Shown: positions 25,360 to 34,353, counted from the stretch's first letter. The stretch: 64,000 bases of DNA from Thermocatellispora tengchongensis (GCF_014202315.1 NZ_JACHGN010000006.1:124001-188000), one strand, 5' to 3'. Notes: a model not told the origin generated them from the sequence alone. Numbers and translations are program-made.

Positions 25360-25440
25360 GAAGCATTTGCCGGAAAGGGCCGGGAACACCCCCGCTGACA
25401 TGGCCGTTATGGGTCAGTGCGAGCCCTGCTCCCGGGGCCG

Positions 25441-25484
25441 CCCGGACGAGACGCGCCGTACCCGGCCTGCAAAGACGACGCCCG
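25441..25484 (+). ncRNA. Guanidine-III (ykkC-III) riboswitch
   Basis: The core CCGGACGAGACGCGCCGTAC, followed by CCGG and, after a short loop, GACGACGCC, matches the guanidine-III aptamer known from Thermobifida fusca nearly base for base (recalled, not searched). It sits just before the Gdx-type exporter with AGGAG at 25491. GACGAC in the aptamer's 3' part is complementary to GTCGTC at 25495-25500 next to the start codon, so guanidine binding could free the ribosome site. The switching step is inferred. Confidence 0.88.
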
Positions 25485-25500
25485 ATGAAAAGGAGTCGTC

Positions 25501-25824
25501 GTGGCCTGGATCATGATCGTCGCCGCGGGCCTGTTCGAAGTCGCCATGGCCTACTCGCTCAAGCTCAGCGAGGGGTTCACCAAGCCCCTGGCGACCGTCG
25601 GCTTCGCCGTCTTCGCCGCCCTCAGCTTCGGCCTGCTCGCGCTCGCCCTCAAGCGCCTGGACGTCGGCGTCGCGTACGCCGCCTGGACCGGCATCGGCGC
25701 GGTCGGCACCGCCGTGCTCGGCATGATCGTCCTGGGCGAGAACGCGAGCCCGCTCAAGATCGCCTCCATCGCCCTCATCGTGTGCGGCGTCGCCGGCCTC
25801 AACCTGGCGGGCGCCGGCCACTGA
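25501..25824 (+). CDS. gdx: SMR-family guanidinium exporter (Gdx/SugE type)
   Basis: A 107-aa, four-TM small multidrug resistance protein. Glu13 in TM1 (AAGLFEVAMAYSLKLS) is the conserved proton/substrate glutamate, and GVAYAAWTGIGAVGTAVLGMIVLGE is the SugE/Gdx signature of the second half. Gdx proteins exchange guanidinium for protons. The guanidine-III aptamer immediately upstream strongly supports guanidinium as the natural substrate over quaternary ammonium compounds. Start is GTG 25501 with AGGAG five bases upstream. Confidence 0.92.
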   Translation: MAWIMIVAAGLFEVAMAYSLKLSEGFTKPLATVGFAVFAALSFGLLALALKRLDVGVAYAAWTGIGAVGTAVLGMIVLGENASPLKIASIALIVCGVAGLNLAGAGH

Positions 25825-25862
25825 CCGCGCACCCGGCCGGGCCATACCGAGTCGGCGGCCCG

Positions 25863-27131
25863 CTACGCCGGCGGGCGCAGCAGCGCGGCGGCGCGGTCGA
25901 GGAACAGGGTGCGCTCGCGGGCGTTGCGGGTCAGCCCGGCCGCTCGCTCGAACTCGCCCGCCGCCTCCTCGGCGCGGCCCAGCTTCGCCAGCAGGTCCGC
26001 CCGTACGGCGGGCAGGTGCGCGTAGCCGCGCAGGGTGCGCTCCTGCATCAGGGCGTCGGCGATCTCCAGTCCCTTGGCGGGCCCGTACGCCATGCCGACC
26101 GCCACCGCTCGGTTCAGCTCCACGACCGGGGACGGCGCGACGTGGGCGAGCAGCCGGTACAGGGCGGCGATCCGTTCCCAGTCGGTGTCCTGCGGGGTGA
26201 GCGCGCGGGCGTGGCAGGCGGCGATGGCGGCCTGCAGCCCGTACGGCCCGAGGCTGCCCAGGGACTCGGCGCGGGCCAGGGCCGCCAGGCCGCGGCGTAC
26301 GAGCAGGCGGTCCCAGCGGGCGCGGTCCTGGTCCAGCAGGAGGATCGGGCTGCCGTCCGGGGCGGTCCTGGCCGGGATGCGGGACGCCTGGATCTCCATC
26401 AGCGCGAGCAGGCCGTGCACCTCGGGCTCCCCGGGCATAAGCCCGGCCAGGACGCGGCCCAGGCGCATGGCCTCCTCGCACAGCGACGGCCGGATCCAGT
26501 CCTCCCCGGCGGTGGCCGCGTAGCCCTCGTTGAAGATCAGGTAGATGACCTCCAGGAGGGAGGCGAGCCGGGTCGGCAGCTCGGCGGGCGGCGGCAGCTC
26601 GATCGCGATCTTCTTCTCGGCGAGGGTGCGCTTGGCCCGGACGATGCGCTGGGCCACGGTCGGCTCGGGCACCAGGAACGCCCGCGCGATCTCCTGGGTG
26701 GTGAGGCCGCCGAGCAGGCGGAGGGTGAGGGCCAGCCGGCCCTCGGGGGGCAGCACCGGGTGGCAGGCGGTGAAGATCAGCCGCAGCAGGTCGTCGCCGA
26801 TGTGGTCGTCCAGGGCGTCGTCCAGCTCGGCCTCCGCCGACTCCTGCCGTACCTCGGCGTCGCGGCCGATCTCCTGGAGCTTGCGCTCGTAGACGTCGCG
26901 GCGGCGGAACAGGTCGATGGCGCGGTGCTTGGCGGCGAGCGTCAGCCAGGCGCCCGGATTGTCCGGTACGCCGGTGCGCGGCCACTGCTCCAGCGCCTGG
27001 ACCAGCGCGTCCTGCGCCAGCTCCTCCGCCAGCCCGACGTCGTGCACCATGCGCGCCAGCCCCGCGATCACCCGCGCGGACTCGATCCGCCAGACCGCCT
27101 CCACCGCCCGATGGGCATCCGCTGCCGTCAT
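25863..27131 (-). CDS. ECF sigma factor of the ECF42-like group with C-terminal TPR-like extension
   Basis: A 422-aa sigma factor. Region 2 (VWRIESARVIAGLARMVHDVGLAEELAQDALVQALEQWP, about 13-51) and region 4 (LTTQEIARAFLVPEPTVAQRIVRAKRTL, about 145-172) are followed by a 230-residue helical extension with DGYAxx-like FNEGYAATAG, typical of ECF42. These factors have no anti-sigma and are paired with DGPF proteins, as here. Start is ATG 27131 with AGGA upstream; the longer frame to 27218 lacks a ribosome site. It is the last gene of a DUF998-DGPF-sigma set on this strand. Confidence 0.88.
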   Translation of the reverse strand: MTAADAHRAVEAVWRIESARVIAGLARMVHDVGLAEELAQDALVQALEQWPRTGVPDNPGAWLTLAAKHRAIDLFRRRDVYERKLQEIGRDAEVRQESAEAELDDALDDHIGDDLLRLIFTACHPVLPPEGRLALTLRLLGGLTTQEIARAFLVPEPTVAQRIVRAKRTLAEKKIAIELPPPAELPTRLASLLEVIYLIFNEGYAATAGEDWIRPSLCEEAMRLGRVLAGLMPGEPEVHGLLALMEIQASRIPARTAPDGSPILLLDQDRARWDRLLVRRGLAALARAESLGSLGPYGLQAAIAACHARALTPQDTDWERIAALYRLLAHVAPSPVVELNRAVAVGMAYGPAKGLEIADALMQERTLRGYAHLPAVRADLLAKLGRAEEAAGEFERAAGLTRNARERTLFLDRAAALLRPPA

Positions 27132-27246
27132 GGGTCCTGATTCAAGCACCTCCGCGCCCCCACGCGAGACGCCCCGGCCGCGGCCCGTGGCGGGCGGCGG
27201 CCGGGGCGGTCCCGGCATCAGGGAGAGCAGGCGGGCGTCGGCGAGA

Positions 27247-27630
27247 TCAGGCGGGCGGGCCGGGCGGGGCGAAGTCCTCCGGCCCGAACAGGCGCAGCAC
27301 GTCGGCCTCGCCCTCCCACCCGGGCCACATGTCGCGGTGCAGCCGCAGGAAGCGGGAGGCCCACTCGACCGCCTCCTCCTTGCTCCTGACCTGGTACAAC
27401 GCGTAGCTGATCAGCTCCTTGGCCTCGGCGAAGGGCCCGTCGGTGACGGTCAGCCGGCCTCCGGCCAGCTCCACCCTGGCCCCCTCGGCGCTGGGGGCCA
27501 GGCCGTTGGTGTCCAGCAGGACGCCGGACTCGGTGGCCTCCTGGCCCAGCTTGGCGATGGCCTCCATCAGCTCGGCCGGCGGCGGGCCGTCGGGCTGGGC
27601 GTTGACTCGCAGCGTGATCATGTAGCGCAT
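27247..27630 (-). CDS. YciI/DGPF-domain protein, partner of the ECF42-like sigma
   Basis: A 127-aa protein with the family signature DGPFAEAKELISYALYQV in the second half and MRYMITLR at the N-terminus. The ferredoxin-like YciI fold is inferred from family. DGPF proteins accompany ECF42 sigma factors; their exact role is unsettled. Start ATG 27630 is chosen because GAGAGG lies at the right distance; ATG 27639 is too close to it. It sits 115 bp upstream of the sigma gene. Confidence 0.88.
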   Translation of the reverse strand: MRYMITLRVNAQPDGPPPAELMEAIAKLGQEATESGVLLDTNGLAPSAEGARVELAGGRLTVTDGPFAEAKELISYALYQVRSKEEAVEWASRFLRLHRDMWPGWEGEADVLRLFGPEDFAPPGPPA

Positions 27631-27672
27631 GGCGTTCATCCTCTCGGTTCCGGTACGTGACGGGGAAGGGGT

Positions 27673-28338
27673 TCAGGCGGCGGTGCGGGCGAGGTCGCGC
27701 GACACCAGCGACAGCCAGGTCCAGATCGCGACGATCCCGGCGACGAACGCCAGGTTGGCCCAGGCGACGCCGCCGCCGGTGGCGATGCCGAGGAAGGCGC
27801 CCAGGAACAGCACGCCGGTGACGCGCGAGTAGACGGCCCAGCCCCCGCGCCCCTCGGCCGCGAAGCGAGCGGCCACGGCGAAGCAGGCGGCCACCATGCA
27901 CAGGAACCCGACCCCGCCGACCGCCATGTGCAGCATGCCGGACGTCGTCACCACACCCGGTCCCTCCGGCGTGCCGGCGGGGAAGCCCATCGCCGGGTCG
28001 GCGGGGAAGACCGCCGCACCGATCATGCTAGCCCCGAACGCCCCCACCAGCCGCGGCGCCCACCGCGCCCCGCGCCCGGGGCTCAGGGCCCGCCGCAGCC
28101 CCACGGCGCAGGCGATCGTGGCCAGGGCGGTGACGGCGAAGTTGGCGGTCTGGATCCACCCCAGGTCGCCGTTGGCCAGGAAGCTCCAGGGGTGCCGGAC
28201 CAGGTCGAACCCCTCCCGCGTGAGCGCCTGTGCCAGCGCCACCGTCACGTACACCGGCCCGGCGGCGACGCCGAGCCCCAGCAGGGCGCGCGTGGCGGAG
28301 ATCGTACGGGTGGCCGGGTGGCTGAGCGTCTGGCTCAT
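27673..28338 (-). CDS. DUF998 integral membrane protein
   Basis: A 221-aa protein with about six TM helices. GREGFDLVRHPWSFLANGDLGWIQ in the first loop and PADPAMGFPAGTP in a later loop are the typical DUF998 features. Function of the family is unknown. It is first in the DUF998-DGPF-ECF42 gene set and could be a target of that sigma. Start is ATG 28338, eight bases after GAGGA; ATG 28344 is an alternative. Confidence 0.85.
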   Translation of the reverse strand: MSQTLSHPATRTISATRALLGLGVAAGPVYVTVALAQALTREGFDLVRHPWSFLANGDLGWIQTANFAVTALATIACAVGLRRALSPGRGARWAPRLVGAFGASMIGAAVFPADPAMGFPAGTPEGPGVVTTSGMLHMAVGGVGFLCMVAACFAVAARFAAEGRGGWAVYSRVTGVLFLGAFLGIATGGGVAWANLAFVAGIVAIWTWLSLVSRDLARTAA

Positions 28339-28684
28339 GGTCATCGTCCTCGCGTTCCCGGGGCCGGCTCCTCCGGCCCTCTGCCTACGCTGCGAACGGC
28401 ACACCCCCGCTTCGACACCCACCCAGAACTTTTTTCAAGATTTTTTACCCCGCCCTCCCGGCCGCCCCCCACAGCCCGTCACGCACTGCGGCCACGGTCG
28501 CGTAGAAGGCGGCGCCCGGCCTGATCCTGGCGGTCGTCCCGGTCAGGAGCGGCAGGGGGCGTCAGCGGCTCCGGCCGGTGACCGGCCGGGGCCGGTCGGT
28601 TGCGGCCCGCCGGGCGTGATGCGGGCTGAGCTGGGCAGGGGACGGGGGTAAAGGAGCGGTCAGCCTGCCGCGGGGGGAGTGGGT
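28339..28684. promoter_or_regulatory. Divergent intergenic region, possible ECF42-type promoter
   Basis: About 346 bp without a gene separates the DUF998 gene from the first SpoIIE phosphatase gene. On the minus strand TGTCGA at 28417-28412 resembles the -35 reported for ECF42 promoters, with CGCA/CGTA-type bases about 17 bp downstream; an autoregulated promoter is plausible. An AT-rich run (28430-28447: ACTTTTTTCAAGATTTTTT-like) lies just upstream of it. Nothing else is recognisable. Confidence 0.35.
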
Positions 28685-28686
28685 GG

Positions 28687-31353
28687 GTGACTGTGCGTGA
28701 CATGAGCGGTGGACATGGCGGGGACGGGCGGGGCGGGACCGTCCTGGTCGCGGTCCTGGAGGGGCCGGATCATGTGGTGACGTGCGCGAACGAGCCGTGC
28801 GTGGAGTGGTTCGGGGCCCGCGCGTTCCGGTACGGGACGCCGGTGCGGGAGCTGTTGCCCGGCCGGCAGGATGAGCGGTTCCTGGAGCCGCTCGACGAGG
28901 TCTTCCGGCGGGGCGAGCCGCGCGCCCTGCCGGGCCTGCCGGTGAAGGTGCAGCCGGTCGCCGGTGGCGGGGTGCGGGAGCGGGTGTTCGACGTGCGGTA
29001 CGACCCGAGCCGGGACGCCGACGGGCGGGTGCGCGGGGTGATCGTGACGGCCACGGACGTGACCTGGGACCTGTACGCCGAGCAGCTCGCGGAGGGGCGG
29101 CACCGGCTGCTGGAGCAGATCGCGGTGCAGGCGCCGCTGCCGCTGGTGCTGGACGGCATGGCGCGGCTGGTGGAGGATCTGCTGCCGGGCACGCGGACCA
29201 TGGTCATGCTGTTCGACGCGGAGGGCCGCCGGCTGCGGCCCGTGGCGGGGCCGAGCCTGCCCGACTTCCTGCACCGGGCGGTGGCCGAGGTGCCGGCCGG
29301 CCCGCACGGGGGGACCTGCGGCACCACGGCCAGCACCCGGACGCTGACCGTGACGCCGGACATCACCACCGATCCGAGCTGGGAGGGCTGGCGGGAGATG
29401 GCGGTGCGCGCGGGGATCCGGTCGTGCTGGTCGGTGCCGATCATGGCCGAGGGCGAGCTCCTGGGCACCTTCGCGTTCTACCGGCAGGACACGCGGCGGC
29501 CCGCCGACATCGAGGTGGACGTGGTGTCGATGGTCGGGCAGGTGGCGGCGCTGGCCATCGAGCGGCATCGGGTGCTGGCCGGGGAGCAGGCCGCGCGGCG
29601 CCGGGAGCTGGAGGCCCAGGCGGATCTGAAGTTCGTGCTGGACGCCAGCCTGGCGGTCACGGGCTCGCTCTCGTATCTGGGCGCGTTGCAGCGGCTCGCG
29701 GATCTGGCGGTGCCGCGGGTGGCGCCGATGTGCGCGATCGACGTGCTGGACGACGGCGGCGCGAACCTGATGCGGGTGGCGGTGCGGCACGCCGGGGAGC
29801 GCCGGCTGGCGTGCGCGGCGCCCGATCTGGCCGGTGACGAGCCGGTGGCGCGGGTGATGCGCAGCGGGACCGCCATGGTGGTGCAGGGTGACGAGGGGTA
29901 CGTCGTGATGCCGCTCACCGCGCGGGGCCGTACGTTCGGGGTGGTGAGCCTGAGGGGGACGCCGGAGCAGCCCATCACCGAGCGGGTGGTGAGCCTGGCG
30001 GGGGAGCTGGCGCGCGCCGCCGCGCTCGCGGTGGACAACGCACGGCGGCACGCCGACAGCCTGCGGCAGGTCGCGGCGTTGCGGCGGCTGTCGGATCGGT
30101 TGTCTTTGCTGGCGCAGGTGTCCGGCGTGCTGACCGCGACGCTGGACATGCGGGAGGCGCTGAAGCGGCTGGCGCGCCTGGTGGTGCCGCAGCTCGGCGA
30201 CTGGGCGGTGGTGAACCTGCGCACCGGCGAGGACACCGTGGAGCGGATCGCGGTCGTGCACCGGGACGGGCCGGAGCGGGTGCCGCCGGGGGCGGAGGGG
30301 ACCATGCCGCCGATCCCGCCGGCGGGCCCGGACCCGCTGGTGCGGGCGCTGCGGCAGGGCGTGACCACCCTCATGGGCCCCGCGGAGATCGCCTCTCCGC
30401 CCGGCTCGGACCTTCAGCGGCGCCAGCACGAGCTGTTCGAGGCGATGGGCGCCCGCTCGGTGATCGTGACCCCGTTGCGGAGCCGCCGCCGGGTGGTCGG
30501 CACGCTCACGGTCGCCCGCGCCGATCCCGTCGCCGGGTCGTACGGCGCCGACGACGTGGAGGTGGTGCAGGACATCGCGCGCCGGGCCGCGCTGGTGGTG
30601 GAGAGCGCCCGGCTGTACTGCACGCAGCGGGACGTGGCCGAGGGCATGCAGCGCCATCTGCTGACGCCGTTGCCGGCGCTGGAGGGCGTCGAGCTGGCGG
30701 CGCGTTACGTGCCCGCGCCGGAGGGCAGCCAGGTGGGCGGGGACTGGTACGACGCCATGGTGCTGGCCGACGGCGTGCCGATGGTGGCCGTGGGCGACGT
30801 GATCGGGCATGACGTGCACGCCGCCGCCCAGATGGCGAACCTGCGCAGCGCGTTGCGGACCCTCGCCTGGGACGGCGGCGGCCCGCCCAGCGCGATCATG
30901 GCCCGGCTGGACTCCGTGCTGACCCATGTCAGCGACATCGACCTGGCCACCCTGGTGCTGGCCCGCATCGAGCGGCGCGACGAGGGGCGCCGCCTGCTGC
31001 GCTGGACCAGCGCCGGGCATCCGCCGCCGCTGCTGGTGACCGCGGACGGGCGGGCGCGCTTCCTGAACGGGGGCCAGGGGGTGCTGCTCGGCCTGGACCA
31101 CGGTCCCGCGAGCCGGCCCGACGCGGAGGAGACGCTGCCGGACCTGTGCACCCTGCTGCTGTACACCGACGGTCTGGTCGAGTCGCGCGCCACTCCGCTG
31201 GGCGAGGGCATGACCCGCCTGCGCCGCCACGCCTCGGCCCTGGCGCGGCTGCCGGTGGACCCGCTCTGCGACCGGCTGCTGGCCAGACTCCCGCCCCGGC
31301 ACGGTGACGACGTGGCTCTGCTGGCCGTGCGCGTACGCGCGGGCGAGGGCTGA
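28687..31353 (+). CDS. PAS-GAF-SpoIIE (PP2C) phosphatase
   Basis: An 888-aa cytosolic signalling phosphatase. In order: PAS-like domain (about 20-125), GAF (about 140-300), a second GAF-like domain (about 320-460), a third GAF (about 485-650) and a SpoIIE PP2C domain (about 655-885). The catalytic domain shows AARYVPAPEGSQVGGDWYDAM, VGDVIGHDVHAAAQM, LRWTSAGHPPPLL and LLYTDGLVE, the metal-binding and active-site stretches of RsbU/SpoIIE enzymes. It should dephosphorylate an anti-anti-sigma (STAS) protein in response to small ligands. Start is GTG 28687 with GGGGAG eight bases upstream. No partner STAS or RsbW gene is adjacent. Confidence 0.9.
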   Translation: MTVRDMSGGHGGDGRGGTVLVAVLEGPDHVVTCANEPCVEWFGARAFRYGTPVRELLPGRQDERFLEPLDEVFRRGEPRALPGLPVKVQPVAGGGVRERVFDVRYDPSRDADGRVRGVIVTATDVTWDLYAEQLAEGRHRLLEQIAVQAPLPLVLDGMARLVEDLLPGTRTMVMLFDAEGRRLRPVAGPSLPDFLHRAVAEVPAGPHGGTCGTTASTRTLTVTPDITTDPSWEGWREMAVRAGIRSCWSVPIMAEGELLGTFAFYRQDTRRPADIEVDVVSMVGQVAALAIERHRVLAGEQAARRRELEAQADLKFVLDASLAVTGSLSYLGALQRLADLAVPRVAPMCAIDVLDDGGANLMRVAVRHAGERRLACAAPDLAGDEPVARVMRSGTAMVVQGDEGYVVMPLTARGRTFGVVSLRGTPEQPITERVVSLAGELARAAALAVDNARRHADSLRQVAALRRLSDRLSLLAQVSGVLTATLDMREALKRLARLVVPQLGDWAVVNLRTGEDTVERIAVVHRDGPERVPPGAEGTMPPIPPAGPDPLVRALRQGVTTLMGPAEIASPPGSDLQRRQHELFEAMGARSVIVTPLRSRRRVVGTLTVARADPVAGSYGADDVEVVQDIARRAALVVESARLYCTQRDVAEGMQRHLLTPLPALEGVELAARYVPAPEGSQVGGDWYDAMVLADGVPMVAVGDVIGHDVHAAAQMANLRSALRTLAWDGGGPPSAIMARLDSVLTHVSDIDLATLVLARIERRDEGRRLLRWTSAGHPPPLLVTADGRARFLNGGQGVLLGLDHGPASRPDAEETLPDLCTLLLYTDGLVESRATPLGEGMTRLRRHASALARLPVDPLCDRLLARLPPRHGDDVALLAVRVRAGEG

Positions 31354-31389
31354 CGGGTGCCGGTCATCCCCACCTTGCCGAACAAACAG

Positions 31390-31395
31390 TACAAT
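31390..31395 (+). promoter_or_regulatory. Candidate -10 for the second SpoIIE gene
   Basis: TACAAT lies in a short AT-rich island (ACAAACAGTACAATTAGCTG) in the 187-bp gap between the two SpoIIE-type genes. No convincing -35 is present. The leader would be about 140 nt. Confidence 0.35.
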
Positions 31396-31540
31396 TAGCT
31401 GTATATCCCACCAAAACGCCCATATCTTGGATACCTCGGACAGCGCGGGCGGCCCGGCACGACCGGTTGCCGCCCTCCGTCACGATCGGACGCGTCGCCG
31501 GCCGTGTGACCGCGGGGGCCCAGGGAGGAGGTAGGACGCC

Positions 31541-33442
31541 GTGGGAGAACCGCGTGATCGTCCCGGCCACGGCCAGGCCCGGGAGCGGCCGACGTCCTAC
31601 GCGACGGCACCGGGCGGGCACCGCGCGGGCGGCGCGGCGCACCTGGCCGGGGCGCTCGCCACTCCCGAGCGGCTGCGGGTTCTCGAACGGCTCGGCACGG
31701 TCGGCTCGCTGGCCAGGGAGACGTTCGACCGCTCGGCGCGGCTGGCCGCCCGCCTCCTGGACGTCCCGACCGTGCAGATCGCGTGCGTCGAGGCCGAGCG
31801 GCAGAGGCTGGCCACGTACATGGGGCTGCACCACCCCAGGGCGTCAGAGCGGGTCATGCCCCTGGAGTGGGGGTTCGCGCCCGTGGTGGTCGCGCGGGAG
31901 CGGCCCCTCGTGATCGGCGACCTCCGGCACCACCCGGCCCTCGCGAACAACCCCGTCGTCGTCCCCACCCGGATGCGCGCCTTCATCGGCGTCCCGTTGA
32001 TCCTGCAAGGGCGGGTGGTGGGCGCCCTGTGCGCCGTGGACACCCGGCCGCGCAAGTGGAGCGTGGAGCACCTGCGCACGCTGGGCGAACTGGCCACCAC
32101 GGCGATGTCGGAGATCCAACTGCACCTGGACTTCTCGGAGTCGGCGCGGCTGAACGAGCAGGCCGAGGCCACCCGGCGCCGCTCGCAGCAGCTCCAGGCC
32201 CTGGCCCAGGCCAGCATCGAGATCAACTCGGCGACCTCGCTGAAGGAGGCGCTGAGCACGGTCACGGAGAAGGCCCGCGACCTGATCGGCGCGCACCAGT
32301 CCACGTCGAGCCTGACCTCCGGCCAGAACTGGGCCCAGTTGATCTCGGCCAACTCGCTGTCGGACAAGTACGCCGCCTGGCGCGACTTCGACGCCCGCCC
32401 GACCGGCGAGGGCATCTACACCGAGGTGTGCCGGTACAACAAGCCGATGCGGATGCGGCAGGACGAACTCGAAGCGCACCCCGCCTGGCGCGGCTTCGGG
32501 CCGTACGCGAACAGCCACCCCCCGATGCGGGGCTGGCTGGCGGTGCCGCTGATCGCCTCCGACGGGCACAACCTGGGCCTGATCCAGGTCTCCGACAAGT
32601 ACGAGGGCGAGTTCACCATCGACGACGAGGCGATCCTCACCCAGCTCGCCGAGCTGGCCTCGGCCTGCATCGAGAAGGCCGCCGCGCTTGACAAGCAGCG
32701 CGAGATCGCCCGGACCCTCCAGCGCAGCCTGCTGCCGCCCCACCTGCCGGACATCCCCGGCGTCGAGCTGGCCGCCCGCTACGACCCCGCCGACGACGAC
32801 TCCCAGGTCGGGGGCGACTTCTACGACCTGTTCCAGGCGCGGGACGGCCGCTGGTGCGTCATCCTGGGCGACGTGTGCGGCAAGGACGCCGAGGCCGCCA
32901 CGGTCACCGCGCTGATGCGCCACACGGCCAGGGCCGCGGCGATGACCGACCCCGACCCGGCCCACGTCGCCGAGCTGCTCAACCGGGCCGTGCTGGCCCA
33001 CGGCACCGACCGCTTCTGCACCCTGGTCTACCTCACCCTGCTCCCCGAACCGGACAAGGCGCAGGTCGATCTGGTGGTGTGCGGCCACCCGCTGCCCCTG
33101 TGCGTGGACGCGGACGGCGCGGTGAGTGAGGTGGGGGAGCCCGGCATGCTGATCGGGGTGCTCGAGGAGCTGTCCCCGCGCCCCACCCGCTTCACCATGG
33201 GGCCCGGCGACACCCTGGTGCTGTTCACCGACGGTCTCACCGAGGCCCGCCGGCACGGCCCGATGTTCGGCGAGACCATGCTGCCGGCCCTGCTGGGACA
33301 CGCCGCCCGCAGGCCGGTTCGCGAACTGGCCGACATCGTCGCCCGCGCCGCGCTGGACTACCAGGGCGGCCGGCTGAAGGACGACATCGCCACCCTGTTC
33401 CTGCGCGTCGGCCGGGACGACGGCGGCGGGTCACTGCGGTGA
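31541..33442 (+). CDS. GAF-GAF-SpoIIE (PP2C) phosphatase
   Basis: A 633-aa paralogue-like neighbour of the preceding phosphatase. GAF1 (about 45-205) has FIGVPLILQGRVVGALCAVDTRPR, GAF2 (about 225-380) has GWLAVPLIASDGHNLGLIQVSDKYEGEFT, and the C-terminal SpoIIE domain (about 385-625) has AARYDPADDDSQVGGDFYDLF, ILGDVCGKDAEAA, VCGHPLPL and LVLFTDGLTEARR. A short helix after each GAF probably passes the signal. Start is GTG 31541 with GGAGGAGG upstream. Both enzymes may act on the same or related anti-anti-sigma factors. Confidence 0.9.
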   Translation: MGEPRDRPGHGQARERPTSYATAPGGHRAGGAAHLAGALATPERLRVLERLGTVGSLARETFDRSARLAARLLDVPTVQIACVEAERQRLATYMGLHHPRASERVMPLEWGFAPVVVARERPLVIGDLRHHPALANNPVVVPTRMRAFIGVPLILQGRVVGALCAVDTRPRKWSVEHLRTLGELATTAMSEIQLHLDFSESARLNEQAEATRRRSQQLQALAQASIEINSATSLKEALSTVTEKARDLIGAHQSTSSLTSGQNWAQLISANSLSDKYAAWRDFDARPTGEGIYTEVCRYNKPMRMRQDELEAHPAWRGFGPYANSHPPMRGWLAVPLIASDGHNLGLIQVSDKYEGEFTIDDEAILTQLAELASACIEKAAALDKQREIARTLQRSLLPPHLPDIPGVELAARYDPADDDSQVGGDFYDLFQARDGRWCVILGDVCGKDAEAATVTALMRHTARAAAMTDPDPAHVAELLNRAVLAHGTDRFCTLVYLTLLPEPDKAQVDLVVCGHPLPLCVDADGAVSEVGEPGMLIGVLEELSPRPTRFTMGPGDTLVLFTDGLTEARRHGPMFGETMLPALLGHAARRPVRELADIVARAALDYQGGRLKDDIATLFLRVGRDDGGGSLR

Positions 33443-33520
33443 CCGGGAGCCGGGCCGCGCCCGGCCGGGACGGCGGCGGGTCACGGCGGTGACTGGGGCA
33501 GCCGGGCCGCGCCCGGACGG
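33422..33520. repeat. 50-bp tandem duplication across convergent stop codons
   Basis: GGCGGCGGGTCAC at 33422 recurs at 33472, and CCGGGC-CGC-GCCCGG at 33450-33464 recurs at 33502-33516. Copy one contains the stop of the SpoIIE gene within the hairpin GGTCAC-TGCG-GTGACC (33429-33444). Copy two contains the stop of the xthA gene, so the C-terminal tail of exonuclease III is built from repeat sequence. Both copies can form terminator hairpins. Confidence 0.75.
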
Positions 33521-34347
33521 GTGACGGGGGCAGACGGGGGCGGCACGACCGGCCCGATGTCGCCGTCGGGCGCCTCGTCCAGATCGACGATCACGGGCGC
33601 GTGGTCGCTCGGGCCGGTGCCCTTGCGCGCGTGCCTGTCCACCCACGCGGCCCGCACCCGCCCGGCCACCGGCGCGGCGGCCAGGACCAGATCGATGCGC
33701 ATGCCGAGGTCGCGGTGGAACATGCCGGCGCGGTAGTCCCAGTAGGTGAACACCCGCGCGTCCGGCCAGCGGTCGCGTACGACGTCGCGCAGCCCGAGCG
33801 CCTGCAGCTCGGCCAGCGCCGCGCGCTCGGGCGGCGTGACGTGGGTCTGGCCGGCGTAGGCGGCGGGGTCGAAGACGTCGGCGTCGGACGGGGCGATGTT
33901 CATGTCGCCGCACACGACCACGTCCGGCGGCCCGGCCGCGACCACGTCGCGCAGCGCGGCCAGCCAGGCCAGCTTGTAGTGGTAGTGCTCCGAGCCGGGC
34001 ACCCGCCCGTTCGGCACGTACACCGAGTGCACCCGCACGCCCCCGCACGTCGCCGCCACCGCGCGGGCCTCGGGCAGCGGGAACCCGGGCGCTCCGGCGA
34101 GCCCGGTCTCCACGTCCTCCAGGCCGACCCGCGACAGGATCGCCACCCCGTTCCACCGCGGCTCGCCGTGCAGGGCGGCTTCGTACCCGCGGCGGGCCAG
34201 CTCCCCGCCGAGCAGCTCGGTGAACGCGTCGTCGGCCAGCTTGGTCTCCTGGAGGCACACCACGTCGGGCCGCCGCTGGTCCAGCCACGGCAGCAGCCGC
34301 GGCACCCGCTGTTTGACGGAGTTCACGTTCCAGGTCGCCATCCGCAC
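33481..34347 (-). CDS. xthA: Exodeoxyribonuclease III
   Basis: A 288-aa EEP-family nuclease: AP endonuclease and 3'-5' exonuclease in base-excision repair. Visible motifs are MATWNVNSVKQR, VVCLQETKL (metal-binding Glu), YVPNGR (catalytic Tyr), CGDMNIAPSD (Asp/Asn), and TGPSDHAPV (catalytic Asp-His). Start is taken as GTG 34347, six bases after TACTGT, which implies a leaderless mRNA; ATG 34341, two codons in, is the alternative. The last residues come from the local tandem duplication and are probably dispensable. Confidence 0.93.
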   Translation of the reverse strand: MRMATWNVNSVKQRVPRLLPWLDQRRPDVVCLQETKLADDAFTELLGGELARRGYEAALHGEPRWNGVAILSRVGLEDVETGLAGAPGFPLPEARAVAATCGGVRVHSVYVPNGRVPGSEHYHYKLAWLAALRDVVAAGPPDVVVCGDMNIAPSDADVFDPAAYAGQTHVTPPERAALAELQALGLRDVVRDRWPDARVFTYWDYRAGMFHRDLGMRIDLVLAAAPVAGRVRAAWVDRHARKGTGPSDHAPVIVDLDEAPDGDIGPVVPPPSAPVTRPGAARLPQSPP

Positions 34348-34353
34348 CCTGCC

